The notes under the pieces: model-generated
What the model was told of the DNA's origin: nothing
The model's database searches: none
Seen by the model: only the letters and a program-made list of their open reading frames with translations
Program-made: the position numbers and the translations under genes
Shown here: positions 10,748-21,100 of the stretch, in pieces
Layout: every line of letters begins with the position of its first letter
Position numbering within the stretch: position 1 is the first letter of the stretch
From: Cudoniella acicularis
Taxonomy: Eukaryota; Ascomycota; Leotiomycetes; Helotiales; Helotiaceae
Assembly (NCBI GenBank): GCA_013054445.1
Contig: JAAMPI010000305.1
Span: 1-43,914 of the forward strand
Direction: 5' to 3'
Length of the DNA: 43,914 nucleotides

Positions 10748-11859
10748 TATACTTTTGGAATCACAAAATTTTTTTTTAGCAAGTCTACGAAGTTATTATT
10801 AATATGTCACTTTCTTTAACCATTTCTCCCTGAGGAGACACCTTAGCAACAAGAAAAAGACTGCGGTCGATCATGCTATCGATCGTTTCAATCACGCCAC
10901 TAATCGCCGCTTTAGCTGTTCCCCCCTGCTTAATCGCGACCATTGGAGTCTCTTTAAAATTCGGAGCACTTGGGAAAAGGTCCCATAAAGAAAGAATATG
11001 GCTCCAAGTTTTGAAGATACTCAGAGAGGAAGGTGGTGCGGTCCGGGAGTTACGCCGTGCGAGGAGAGGGGCATAAACGCCACATGTTTTACCTTAAGGA
11101 TTTTGTGCTTAGTAATGCGCAATTAGCCTGGTTACAATATACTGTATTCAAGTCCGGGCTCGCGAAATTTTATCAGCCACTATTCTCAGTCACGATTCTC
11201 AGGTCATGTGTGTGGCGTAAAATGTCACGCGTGTGGCGTAAGAGCACGTTTCTCGAACTTTCCATCGGCAGGTGGCAGTACGCTAGTGCCTGGGCGCTGG
11301 AGCGCCGCCTCGTCTCGTCTCTTTCCAAATCACTAATCGCGACGGTAGGACAATATGAACAGAGCCAGTCAAGTACTAGCGCAAGGCATGTCTCCTGGCG
11401 TGCCTAAATCATACCATGCCCTCGCAGATCATGGCGATGTCCCTCGACGGAAAGCATACTAGAAATCGAAACGAGGGCGGGCAGTATATCGCGAATATTA
11501 GAGGTTACGGAGGCCTATGAGTTTTCGAGATTTTATTTTTATGGCTGCTGAAGGCAGCATATTGAAATTTTTTTTTTACATGAGTGTCGATAAGTGAGGG
11601 GTTTCTCATTGTGTGGCGCTCCTTCTTCAGCTTCCTAGGCTCCATAGGTATGTTATTGGAGGCGTGCCGCTTCAGCTGCTTCGCCGCCTTTCCTTTTGCA
11701 GCCACCTGCAGGTTTGGGCATGAACACACCTGCCAGGCAACTATCGCAATCCTCCGTTATTGTACGTACGGACAGGCTGTGCTCGCCCATTCTCTTGACT
11801 TGCACTTGCCCCGATATACACAGCATCAAGGACGCCCAGACGTGCCCCAGACGTGCACA
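10748..11859. other. upstream region of the ANK-CorA gene
   Basis: About 1.1 kb without a supported gene. A 67-codon frame at 10873-11076 starts with a hydrophobic stretch (LIAALAVPPCLIATIGVSL) and ends in a basic tail, but nothing else supports it. GTGTGGCGTAA is directly repeated near 11211 and 11230. A run of nine or more T lies at about 11569-11578. Promoter elements could not be assigned. Confidence 0.35.
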
Positions 11860-14800
11860 ATGGCAGACGACACGCCCGATTCCAGAGACATGTCTCGATG
11901 GGCGGTCGTTAAAAGAGCAGCAACCGCCGGCCCGCTGCCAGCTGAGCACGAGATAAACCAGGACGGTACGTGATTTAACGTTCTGGTTGAGAGCCCACGT
12001 ACTCATGCGCCTAGATATCGACGGATTTCTGCTTGAGGCGGTAGTAGATGGTAATATCGACAGGGTTCGATATCTCCTCACCAGGCACCCACGCCCAAGG
12101 GCCGACTCTCGGGATAAGGCCCTGGATTTGGCATCCTGGAATAATCATGTTGTTATTATGCAACTTCTGGTCAATGTGGGCCCCGCTGCTTTGTCCACCA
12201 CGGCTCTCAAGTACGCTACGCTGGGTAGCAGCCTTGAAGCCATCACATATCTCGTGGGAAGTTCCAAGGATCCGCTGACCTACGTGAACTCTTTCGACGA
12301 GGAGGAACGGACTGCTCTTCATTATGCTCTCCGTCATGGAATGTACGGAGGGTACCAGGAGAAGACTGTTCGGTATCTCATCGATCTCGGAGCTGATGCA
12401 GCCTTGAAGGACAGCCAAGGCAGGAGTCCTGCTCACTATGCCTGTGACCGGCCTGAGGTTCCATTAAATGTGTTGAAGCTCCTGATCCGTAAAGCAGGCA
12501 GCAGTATAGACGATCAAGATCTTGATGGAAATACTTACCTTCATCTCGCAAGCCGCGCGAACAAGGGCGAATCTGTGGGCGAATCTGTTGAGTGGCTCCT
12601 CGCCAACGGTGCTAATGCAGCCTTGAAGGACAGCCAAGGCAGGAGTCCTGCTCACTATGCCTGTGACCGGCCTGAGGTTCCATTAAATGTGTTGAAGCTC
12701 CTGATCCGTAAAGCAGGCAGCAGTATAGACGATCAAGATCTTGATGGAAATACTTACCTTCATCTCGTAAGCCGCGCGAACAAGGGCGAATCTGTTGGGT
12801 GGCTCCTCGCCAACGGTGCTAAATCCTCTACCACAGATAGAATGGATCAAACTGCGTGGGAACTTGCGGTAGAATGCTGTTCTTTTGATGCAGTTGGGCG
12901 TTTTGCGTACGAGGAAGTAGAATACCGTGCGCGCAGCGATGAAGATTCGAGGGTCTATAATAGTAAGTCGTATAGAGGTGAGTGGCATGATATACGTGCT
13001 GGCAACATTGTGAGTAGATGCCTTTGGCAGTTGGCGCATTATAACTATACTAACTGCGAAAATTAGAAAATGCTGGTATATGTAAGACCTTTCCTAGCTA
13101 TACCCAATGCTCATAAGATTAGACTGACAGACGAAAACGCAGGGCCAACTCGCAAGACTAGACAAAAGAAAATACCTGGGGTGGAGTCTTCAAGAAATTA
13201 TTGGGTTAGTCAACCAGACTTTTCACGAGGAAAACACAAGCAGCAAAATTCTGGGCATTCGGGACACATCCTGCATCTTTGAAAATTCGAAAGAAAATGG
13301 TCCCGTGGTGGACGAGAAAGAAGAGTTTGAGCCTAGCTTTATATCACTTGTGGTGAGTCCCACCGTTAGCTCCCTGTCGTCGCCCTGATTACAGCAAATG
13401 CTAAGTTCTAATCGTTCTAGATGCCGTTTTTCAACGCAACATCTCTTGAAGCTCTCAGAAATCGCAGTGGAATCTCGAAAAAGCTTATGCAGAGCCAGTA
13501 TTGCTGCTGTGAAGACCCTGCGTCCCTTGGCATCCATTTACCGCGAACCTTAGACGAATACTGTTACCCGAGCTTGGATACACCTACGCTTGATATTCGG
13601 AATAGGGATCAAGTGGTTATTCGTTACCAGGAGAAATCTAAGTCGTGGTCTGAGGAGTCGCCGAGTGTTGTTACCGTGCCTCAAGCCTGGCTATGGAAAT
13701 TTGATAATGTTATCATGACCGCCTTGCCCTCGGATATAGATGTGTTAAATCCACTCCACACGAATATGATGCAAAGTTGGGACATGTATCGCAGATTCAA
13801 AAATGTCAAACCAGAGGAGGCTCTCGGTCTATTCCTATCCGATCTCGTGGACGTTCTTGATCGCCCTGCTATGGCAGGCCTATCGGAGCCTATCTTTAAT
13901 ATCTTCGAGAAAGCTATTGCAGGCCTATCGGAGAGAGTGGACAAGTATACCCAGTCTCCAGACGTTAACAGTATCAAAATGGTCGAAGAGAAAATATTCC
14001 TCCATGAGATCGACGATATTCGCGAAGAGCTCTCGATGATCAAAACCGTCTTGTTCCAGCAAGAAGAAGTTTGGAGAGACTTCGCGAATAAGGCATGGCC
14101 TTTATACTGGCCCGATGGCCCAGGTGGTCGGTTCAAGCCCCTGCCAGAGACGCCGGATGGAAGAGTTATTTCCGAGACGGAGCGAAGAGCTTGGATCAAA
14201 ATCCAGCGACCTCTAATCCAGTTTGCGAAGTTCAACAGGCGGATTGCAAAGTTGGATGAAGACGCTGAGCGCGTAGAGAGGGCGATTGATCGCAAGTTGG
14301 ACCTCAAGACAAAGCATGCTAGCCTGAGGGAGGCTCATACAATGGCTATCATGAGCGCAGCTGTCTTCGGATTCACTATCATCACCATTATCTTCACACC
14401 ATTATCGTTCGTTGTCACTCTTTTTGCTCTGCCGATCGATCGGTTCCAGAAGCAGCAAATCCCATCCGTTTGGACTGACCAAGCGGGCATGTATTCGACC
14501 AACTATATGGGGAAATGGATTGGTGAGTATATCAGATAACTTACATCTAGATCGCTAACATCTACTAGTAACGGCTGAACTGGTATCAATCTCTCTTACG
14601 CTAACTATCATGTGGTTCATGGTAGAATATGGCTTGCGAGTTCCAATAACGGACAGGATCAAGAAATGGGCACAGGGAATGCTCAAAGGTTTGCTTAATA
14701 AGATACAGAAAAAAGAAGGGGATGAGACCCCACCTGCAAGCCCGAGAGCAGGAAATGCGGGGAAGAGCGCCGGTGAAGGACAGTCAAAGAAGAAGGCAAA

Positions 14801-14942
14801 AGTGTCTATCGATCCGTCAGATCCAGAGGACGGAAGTAAGAAGCACCAGCCCAGACGTAGGAAGTGGTTCTCAAAGCGAGAGAAATCTAAACCAGATGAG
14901 GAGGAAGGAACGGAAAATGGGAAGCACCCAGATGAAAAATAG
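11860..14942 (+). CDS. ankyrin-repeat / CorA-like (Mg2+ transporter-type) membrane protein
   Basis: Model: exons 11860-11965, 12015-13009, 13131-13352, 13421-14522 and 14569-14942, 932 aa, phases consistent. Start ATG is in the context CACAATGGC. Introns 1, 3 and 4 are well supported (GTACGT...CCTAG; GTGAGT...TCTAG; GTGAGT...GCTAAC...CTAG). Intron 2 is uncertain: donors at 12963, 12978 or 13010, with TACTAAC plus TTAG ending at 13066 and another acceptor at 13130. Residues about 40-300 are ankyrin repeats (e.g. GRSPAHYACDRPEVPLNVLK), including two near-identical 73-aa units. Residues 442 on match the fungal CorA-like domain (LPRTLDEYCYPSL, RDQVVIRY, PQAWLWKF) with a helical stretch before TM1 (749-778) and TM2 (about 809-828). 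A GMN pore motif is not visible (GMYSTNYMGKW instead), so transport is unproven. The tail is about 100 residues rich in Lys, Glu and Pro. Confidence 0.82.
12396..12820 (+). repeat. tandem duplication of a 219-bp ankyrin-coding unit
   Basis: Unit 1 (about 12396-12614) and unit 2 (about 12615-12820) are nearly identical at the DNA level, both starting at GCAGCCTTGAAGGACAGCCA (12398 and 12617). They differ by a 12-bp in-frame indel (an extra GAATCTGTGGGC in unit 1) and a few substitutions. Each encodes about two ankyrin repeats. The other ankyrin repeats of this protein are far more diverged, so this pair is recent or has been homogenised. Confidence 0.92.
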
Positions 14943-14992
14943 GGGAGGGGAGTGAGGAAAGGAGGCTGGCGGTACTAACAACTTTACTCCTT

Positions 14993-16030
14993 AGCTTCGA
15001 GTGGCTCAAGCGTATATTTCATCCCGAAACTCAAGAGCGAGCTAACCAGAAGCCACGGGTGCTGATCTCCGACGGCTTCAGTTGAATTGTATGTGGTAGC
15101 AGGCTTGATTGTAACACCTAAGTTAGGTGACTAGGTGTTCTTATGTACGTGACAATAGCCATGGTTGCCTACAGTTAGAGCTCTGAACTGAGGATACAAG
15201 TGTGATACTATCTAACTGCCCGTAAGGGCAGACACAAACTATTTGTAGGCATCAGGTGTGACTCATGTGACCGTGAGTCACATGTTAGTATATCACGTGA
15301 TCAGGGATCCAACTGCTTCGGGATACACGAGACCCTCGAAGTCTTGGAGTTTTGTTTCCAAAAACAATATTATCCTATGTCGTCTGCCCTCTCACACCTC
15401 CTATAAGCTCCAGCCCTGTGACGTCGCAGTGTTTGCCTACTAAAGATAGCATATCACAAATAGGTTAATCGACTAGAGCGAGGAGGTATGAATACAATCG
15501 GCAAGCAGCATTTCCCCTCTCTCTTCAGTCCTGTAAAGGAAAGAGCGTTTACGCCAAAGAATATTAAGGCTGGTTTCGCTATGAGTGGTTTATTCCCGTT
15601 TAATCTAGACAGAGTCCTCAGAGGTATGCCAAAGCCTCCCGCTAACCTAACTATTCCGAAAGCCGATGAGGTAAAGGTAGGGTCTTGTCCGCAAGACGCA
15701 GTACTGCAAACGCCCGTGACGCTAATGTTAGCAAAGGCTTTCATGTCACTATAAAATCTAATTATTTAGCGGGATGCTCACGCGCTTGATAACACGAGCA
15801 AATAGAGCCTACAAAGGCACGTACAGAAGATCACTAAAGGCGCCCAAAGATGCCTTGCCATAGGTGTCCTCAATGATGACCAAATTCGATTCTTGAGCCT
15901 CAGTAGTGCAGATGAGCGGAACACCGGTTGCGGAAGATGAGATTGTGCCAGGACCATGGAGAGCCCCAGTGGCGCGGATGTATTAGCGGAGGATGCGGAG
16001 ACAGAGAATCGAGACACTAGATCGGTGTGA
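14993..16030 (+). pseudogene. pogo/Fot1-type transposase relic, 5'-truncated, split by a 235-bp insertion
   Basis: DDE_1-superfamily transposase remains. The readable part starts at SFEWLKRIFHPETQERANQK (14993 on), continues PRVLISDGF with a catalytic-type Asp, and is then interrupted at 15080. It resumes at 15320 with GIHETLEVLEFCFQ. Then come NNIILCRLPSHTSYKLQPCD, a stretch with KQV mutated to K-stop-V, and the C-terminal block IGKQHFPSLFSPVKERA, FTPKNIKAGFAMSGLFPFN and LDRVLRGMPKPPANLTIP. Reading across needs at least two frameshifts (near 15360 and 15435). The N-terminal DNA-binding half is absent. It begins only 50 bp after the ANK-CorA stop, and a TACTAAC...CTTAG splice-acceptor-like sequence precedes it at 14973-14994. 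It is related to the fragment at 1-161. The end at 16030 is the first in-frame TGA. Confidence 0.8.
15080..15314. mobile_element. 235-bp non-autonomous insertion inside the transposase relic
   Basis: Removing 15080-15314 plus one GCTTC copy restores the transposase frame from ISDGF into GIHETLEV. GCTTC flanks the insert on both sides (15075-15079 and 15315-15319), a 5-bp target-site duplication. The insert ends are short inverted repeats, AGTTG at the left and CAACT at the right. Inside are a palindromic segment TGTGACTCA...TGAGTCACA (15256-15281) containing two TGACTCA-type motifs, and a GCCCGTAAGGGC hairpin near 15220. It has no coding capacity. The transposon family is not identified. Confidence 0.7.
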
Positions 16031-16178
16031 GGCAGGCTCGCGCTGGCCTCCTGTATAATAGAGTTAATAACAAGTCTTCGTCGCCCTCTGCCGTGCTCGT
16101 CTTACCATCGTGCTTGTTATGCCCTGCGATGCCCGCTGCCGCCATCGTCGTGTGCTCGCCATTATTGTGCGCTCATTG

Positions 16179-17410
16179 TTATAACTCGTCGTGTGTCCTG
16201 ATGCGGTCGCTCAGCCAATTCCTGAACCCGTAACGATCAACATCCATCATTCGTTGCATTTCCCATTCACTAAGATCCCGCTCCTCTCGACGAACCCACC
16301 AAGACTCAAAGCTCGGACAAAACAGGTCATCAATCCTGGCAGACCATAGCTTTTTCCATCTCCGCTTGTATGTAGCATCTGCCTGCAGGCTATATGGATC
16401 GCTGAGAGGACAAATCTTTTGGATATCGGTCGCATAGTCATTCCTATAATAGGAGAGTAACTTTTTCTCTCCTGCCGACACGGTTAATTCGTGACTAGCC
16501 TGCTCGAACTCCTCAATCACTGGGGAAAGCGTAGCCTCAAACTGCGCCTCGACATTGCCCAATACCTTTTCGACGGAATAGCCAACAGCCTGGCCTAGCA
16601 AAAAGATAAAGACCTGCTTTATCTGAAAGTGAGAAGACTCCATGCCTAAGTATACGAGTGCGCTGGCAACCTTCGTGGAGGAAAAGGAAGGGAAGTCACC
16701 ACGCAGGCGACATCGTAGGTCGTCCAGTCGCATTCCTGGTTTCAGCTTGCCAAGAGAAGGAAATAAGTCGAGTAATCCGCTGCGATAAATTTCCGACCAC
16801 GGCCATCTACAAATGACGCTCTTAGCAGGAACTTCCCCCCATACAAGGATCTCTGTGTTGTATATTGCTTTCCATCCAAGACGGCACTTCGAACGTAGGT
16901 CGTTACATGTGATGTAGCTTCCTGCTGTTAACATCCAGGGACAGATAAGGAGGATAGCGACGTCTGCCTTATCTCGATAGGTACAGAAGGCTATGTGGAG
17001 AGCGCGTAAGAGGTCGTTCGTCAGTGAGAGGAATGGCGTGGGGTCGAGGTTAGAGAGTATCGCGTGCTTCTTGATATATTCGCGAAGCTCAGATATTTGT
17101 AAGGTTTCAAATGTTGGCGGTGGATACAATCTTGATCGAAGATTCCCATTCGGTTCGGGTGAGGAATCTGAGTAGACTACCCTATAAGAGATCGGTCTTT
17201 GAAATGAGTCCGCTGGGTGCTGTCGTAGCTGTTGAATAATTCTCGTGTCTCCGTAGCCAGTATCAGCGCACAGAAAAGAACAGCAATAGAGGATCATACA
17301 CTGTTTCTCATATCCGGGATGACCTCAGTAGCGTCGTCATAGGGGTTGCACATCTCGTCGCCCAAATCCAACTCGCCGAAGGCATCCTCAAACGTCGCTT
17401 CCGTCGGCAT
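16179..17410 (-). CDS. uncharacterised fungal protein, DUF7587-like, two exons
   Basis: Model: exon 1 17410-17300 (37 codons from ATG, MPTEATFEDAFGELDLGDEM), a 71-bp phase-0 intron 17299-17229 (GTATGA donor, GCTGAT branch-like site, CAACAG acceptor), exon 2 17228-16179, 386 aa in total. An in-frame TAA upstream of 17410 supports the start. The segment from SYRVVYSDSS through PTPFLSLTNDLLRALHIAF (H-rich approach, then the F-[IL]-S-[VL]-T-x-x-L-L-R-A-L signature) resembles the fungal DUF7587 family, whose function is unknown. The C-terminal half is helical and charged (KRRWKKLWSARIDD, REERDLSEWEMQRM), with no signal peptide or membrane segment. The frame is uninterrupted and not RIPped. The family name is a by-eye assignment and needs a profile search. 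Confidence 0.7.
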
Positions 17411-18080
17411 TGGAAATTGTAGAGGCTCGTCGTTCGAAGCAGAGCGCAGAACAGTGTGAAAGATAAGGATTTGACTTTATACGTTTAGAGAGAGTCGTTC
17501 AGGTGTGGCCGTGACATTAAGGCAGCTGAGTTCGTCACAAAATCCGCCACTTTTTGCCCCGCTCCAAGACATAGTGCAACTCGGAGTATGTCGGGAGGAA
17601 CGAGAACCTTTCGGCAAGGCAGCCACAGCCACACGCTAAATAGTAGGCTTTATTAGTAAAATACAATAAGTTTTACGGAGGAATACCGTAGTTTCGATGC
17701 AACTGACCAGGGATCCTTGATCGTTTGATTGGAAAGTACCGAACTATGTGGCGACGTCGCATGACATAGCACTCCCTGGTCACCACGAGGCTGATAATGA
17801 TTTTTCAGCATTGTGGTGAGGCTCGGAAGTCCAGATCAAATTGTTCTATGAGTTTGAAAGGTGCAAAGAGCTTGTGGTGGTGCTGTAGGTTGAGACGTCC
17901 TATAATACTACGAATTGACGCCCTCTATAATCAGGCGCGACAACGACGACGCGATTGTAATTTTTAGAGTAGCTGGGGTTTAGACTGTTCAGGAGTGGTT
18001 ATATAAAATGACTGATATAAAAATACAAGAATTTTCAATAGATTTAAAAATTTAGTATCAATTGAATTTAAAGTACTAAT
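17411..18080. other. upstream region of the DUF7587-like gene, grading into RIPped sequence
   Basis: No gene seen. Holds the inverted repeat TGACCAGGGA (17704-17713) and TCCCTGGTCA (17773-17782) and the hairpin listed separately. From about 17.9 kb the sequence becomes AT-rich. Confidence 0.5.
17704..17818. repeat. nested inverted repeats: 10-bp perfect arms plus a 14-bp hairpin
   Basis: TGACCAGGGA at 17704-17713 pairs perfectly with TCCCTGGTCA at 17773-17782. Directly after it, CACCACGAGGCTGA (17781-17794) pairs with TCAGCATTGTGGTG (17805-17818) with two mismatches and a 10-nt loop. This could be a small decayed transposon end or a chance structure; no coding sequence is involved. Confidence 0.6.
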
Positions 18081-18126
18081 GGTTTGTCTCGTTACGGGGT
18101 GCGTCTCTCGACGCAGGGATGGACGT
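18081..18126 (-). repeat. right 46-bp terminal inverted repeat of the 7.4-kb island
   Basis: On the minus strand this begins ACGTCCATCCCTGCGTCGAG, the counterpart of the repeat at 10702. It is followed by TA at 18127-18128. By eye it matches the left arm at 38 of 46 positions. Confidence 0.75.
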
Positions 18127-18128
18127 TA

Positions 18129-21100
18129 ATAGTGTTAGTCTTGCATTTTCAGAATGGTAATCGGAATAATGGGTGTACTACGCCCAGGCGCGAGATATCG
18201 GCCGTCTAAGGGGCCTTTAGATTGGCTTGTAAGAGCCCCTGTCCAGGTTTCTTGATAGAAAAGTTACCTAGTGCTAGTAGATTATTCTTCCCCTTCTATG
18301 TCTCTACTGTGCTATAATTATCAGCCGAGTCGTCGGATATGATTCTAATGTTAGATAGTAACCTTAACTATATAGAGTATAGAGAATAGAAATGCTTTCT
18401 GAGCTAAACCCGTAGTTCATGACTTAAATAGTCGAAGTCAATTTAACGATATATAATAGTTTATAAAATCATAAACTTTAAAACGCCTTCTATAGTCACT
18501 TCTCTTATCTCTTAACCGCCAATCTTCTTTATCACCTTCGCACTGCCCTTCCACGCCTCGCAAACCTCTCGATCAATACATTCCTCTTTAAACCCGCACT
18601 GGCCCTACTCCTAATCCAACCACCTCCTCGCTATACTTCCTTCCTTAGCTCTTAAAATCCTAATAGCTATATCCAAATGATCAGGACTCTAATAGAAAAT
18701 AGTTATACTATATTTGCTATAAAAGCTCTAGCACCGCTCCGGGGATGACTAGTAATGTTTTAATATAAGTCCCGGGTTTATATTAGGGCTAGAAGTAGAG
18801 TGACCGATAACGACGGGTATGAATTTGTCTTCGGAAATGTTAGAAGTATTAGCGTTAAAGACGTTTGCCGTCGGAATCGTGGTCTAGGGAAGTATAGACA
18901 CACCTGTAGAGAGGCGACAGGAGCGACAGGTATAAGGCGAAGCTTGGTATTTGGCGGGGTCGGAGGAGCTATAATAGGTAGAGGCTCTAGGGATGGAAGC
19001 GTAGTTGGCGCGTTTGATAAGGAGGGAGACTACCCCGTAATAGCACTTGGCTAGGAGATGGGAACCTTCTTTTGGAGGTGGGATGACACTTATAGCTTTA
19101 CTGGCTAGAGAGAGCACGTCGGCATATGGAAGGTCGAATGAGTCTATTTCCTGCGTAGCGGCTGACTATATCGGGATCGAGTGACTATTAAGGTCGAGTA
19201 TGATAGGAACCAGACCACCGTCGACGGTATTAAGGACGTAGTCATAGCGCGAAACTTTAATAGTGTCTTTCGGCTATTGTGTGTTGTCTACTCTAGACGC
19301 CGGACTCTGTTCGATAATTCTATTAAGACAGAACTATTCCTTATTTTTCTGATTCGCGACGAAGTAGTGGGAGCTATATATAGAGCAAAAGTAGCGAATA
19401 TTCTTTTAGGAGCTATGATATAGTGTGATTTTACCGAGTATGTCTTAGGATAGAGATGTCTTAAGTTACGGGAAAGCAACTCCTAGAGAGCCGGTTGCGT
19501 AGCGGTAGGGGTTAAATAGCAGATCTTAATAGTTATTAGAGTTTCTAGGTCTAAGAGTAGAGTGCCAGGCTCTAAAATCGCGCCGTAGAGGCAGGTGAGA
19601 TAGGCTAACGATATAGAAGTCATAATAAAGTGTTAAACTTAGATATAGGGTGCTCTAGCGTCGGGTTAGCTTAAGACGTAGTATAATGCTAAATTTCGTC
19701 TAACGGCCTAGCTTTTATAGCTTTTATAACCCTTCTATTTACGACGTCAAGTAATACTTCGTAGAGGTATAAAACCGATATCGTTATATTGGCTATCATT
19801 TCGTCGTACGTAGAGCTAAGAGATATAAGAGCGGGTCTGTAATACGCCGTGCCGTGCGGGGTTGCTACTCGAATTAAGGACAGGGTATCGACTACCTACT
19901 AGCGAAAACGAAGGCCGATACAAGTAATAATCGATAAAGTATGCTAAGACACTAGTAGAATAGTAGATGACTATAGTTGTCCCTACCGCGGAGTTCTTGC
20001 CCCTAAGTTATAGAATTCGAGTATCTACTTATCTTTATTAAAGACTTTAAGTCTACGACGCCTATAAGTCGCCCGTTAAGACTAATCAAACAAGTAATAT
20101 GCCCTATAAGCTTTAAAGTAGGAGGTGACGCCGTATTTGATTAAAGAGAATACTAGGAACACGGTAAAAGGTGCGCGGACTACTAAGCCCTTAGAGTAAT
20201 ATATATGTTCCTAAGGAGAGAAAAGTGGCCTTAAGATCTAGAGCGATAGTAAAATCAAGAAGGGCGAGGGCTATTTAAAGAAATCCTAATCTCCCGGTAA
20301 GGATATAGCCGACTTCTACTTGTCCTATATATACTTTATTAGAGTTAGAAGAGCGCGAAGCGAAGGTGGAATCCCTTTCCTCCTTTTCCGGCGAATACTA
20401 CCCTTCTCGGAAATAAACTATTCTCCGTTTTATATTCTATAAATTATATTATAGGCTAGTTTCTACTGTTGTTTAGATTTAGATGTTTTGGTTCTCTAAA
20501 CGGCGCCTTAGCTTGAGTTCTCCCCTAAAATCCGACCTTAAAGAGAGTAATAACTTTCTTCTATAAATTCTCTCTTATACGAGGGAGAGATATAGAAACA
20601 TACGAAATTAGGCAACTATAACTTTATATATAGACTAGGCCTGGCTATAGCTCTACTCATACTAATACATATCCTGGTTAAAGTAAATATATGCCACTAT
20701 TACGCTAAGGATGCCTATAAGGTTCCCGATAATATACGCGAGTTTAAGGAGAGTGATAATCATATATATTAGTACTCAATTAAGATAAATAATATTAACG
20801 TTGTTACGGGGGGAGGATGTTTGACGAAGGACGAGTCCGTTATAAAGGCCGCGGATAGTATAACAAAATTGATTTTACGAACGAAACTTTAAGCTACTAG
20901 GACTCCTTCTTAGTACATGTAGAGGTCGGAGCTTCTCACTAGTTACGTCTCTTCTGTTTAATATAAAAACTCGGCCTACTACTCCTATTATATCGTCCCT
21001 TTTTTAATCTTAGGCACTATAGGCCAGCGTTGTTCGTTAAAGCTAGTCGATAAAGTCTTGTTCTAGACTAAGTCTACTTTCTAAGCATTTTAGAGTATAT

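Larger units (their letters stand above)
10702..18126. mobile_element. candidate TIR-bounded segment (7.4 kb) carrying intact genes
   Basis: Two inverted repeats of one family, each flanked outside by TA (10700-10701 and 18127-18128), bracket 7425 bp. The interior from about 10.87 to 17.9 kb keeps normal CpA/TpG content and holds an ANK-CorA gene, a pogo-type transposase relic and a DUF7587-like gene, while both flanks are RIPped. This fits a TIR element that picked up genes and arrived after the flanks were mutated. The alternative is two independent MITE or solo-TIR remnants that happen to flank old single-copy sequence. The inner edges (10750-10860 and 17900-18080) are AT-rich and do not resemble each other. 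Confidence 0.4.

Noticed and set aside
10873..11076. 67-codon frame as a small membrane protein gene
   Set aside because: It has one hydrophobic stretch but no homology recognised, no splice partner and weak context; kept only as a remark.
13064..13066. TAG as the true end of a stand-alone ankyrin protein
   Set aside because: A TACTAAC branch site and acceptor context precede it, and downstream exons continue in phase into the CorA-like domain. Not fully excluded without transcripts.
18800..19479. Open frames on both strands as genes
   Set aside because: Loss of CpA changes codon use and leaves CpG-rich frames open by chance; no motif was seen on either strand.
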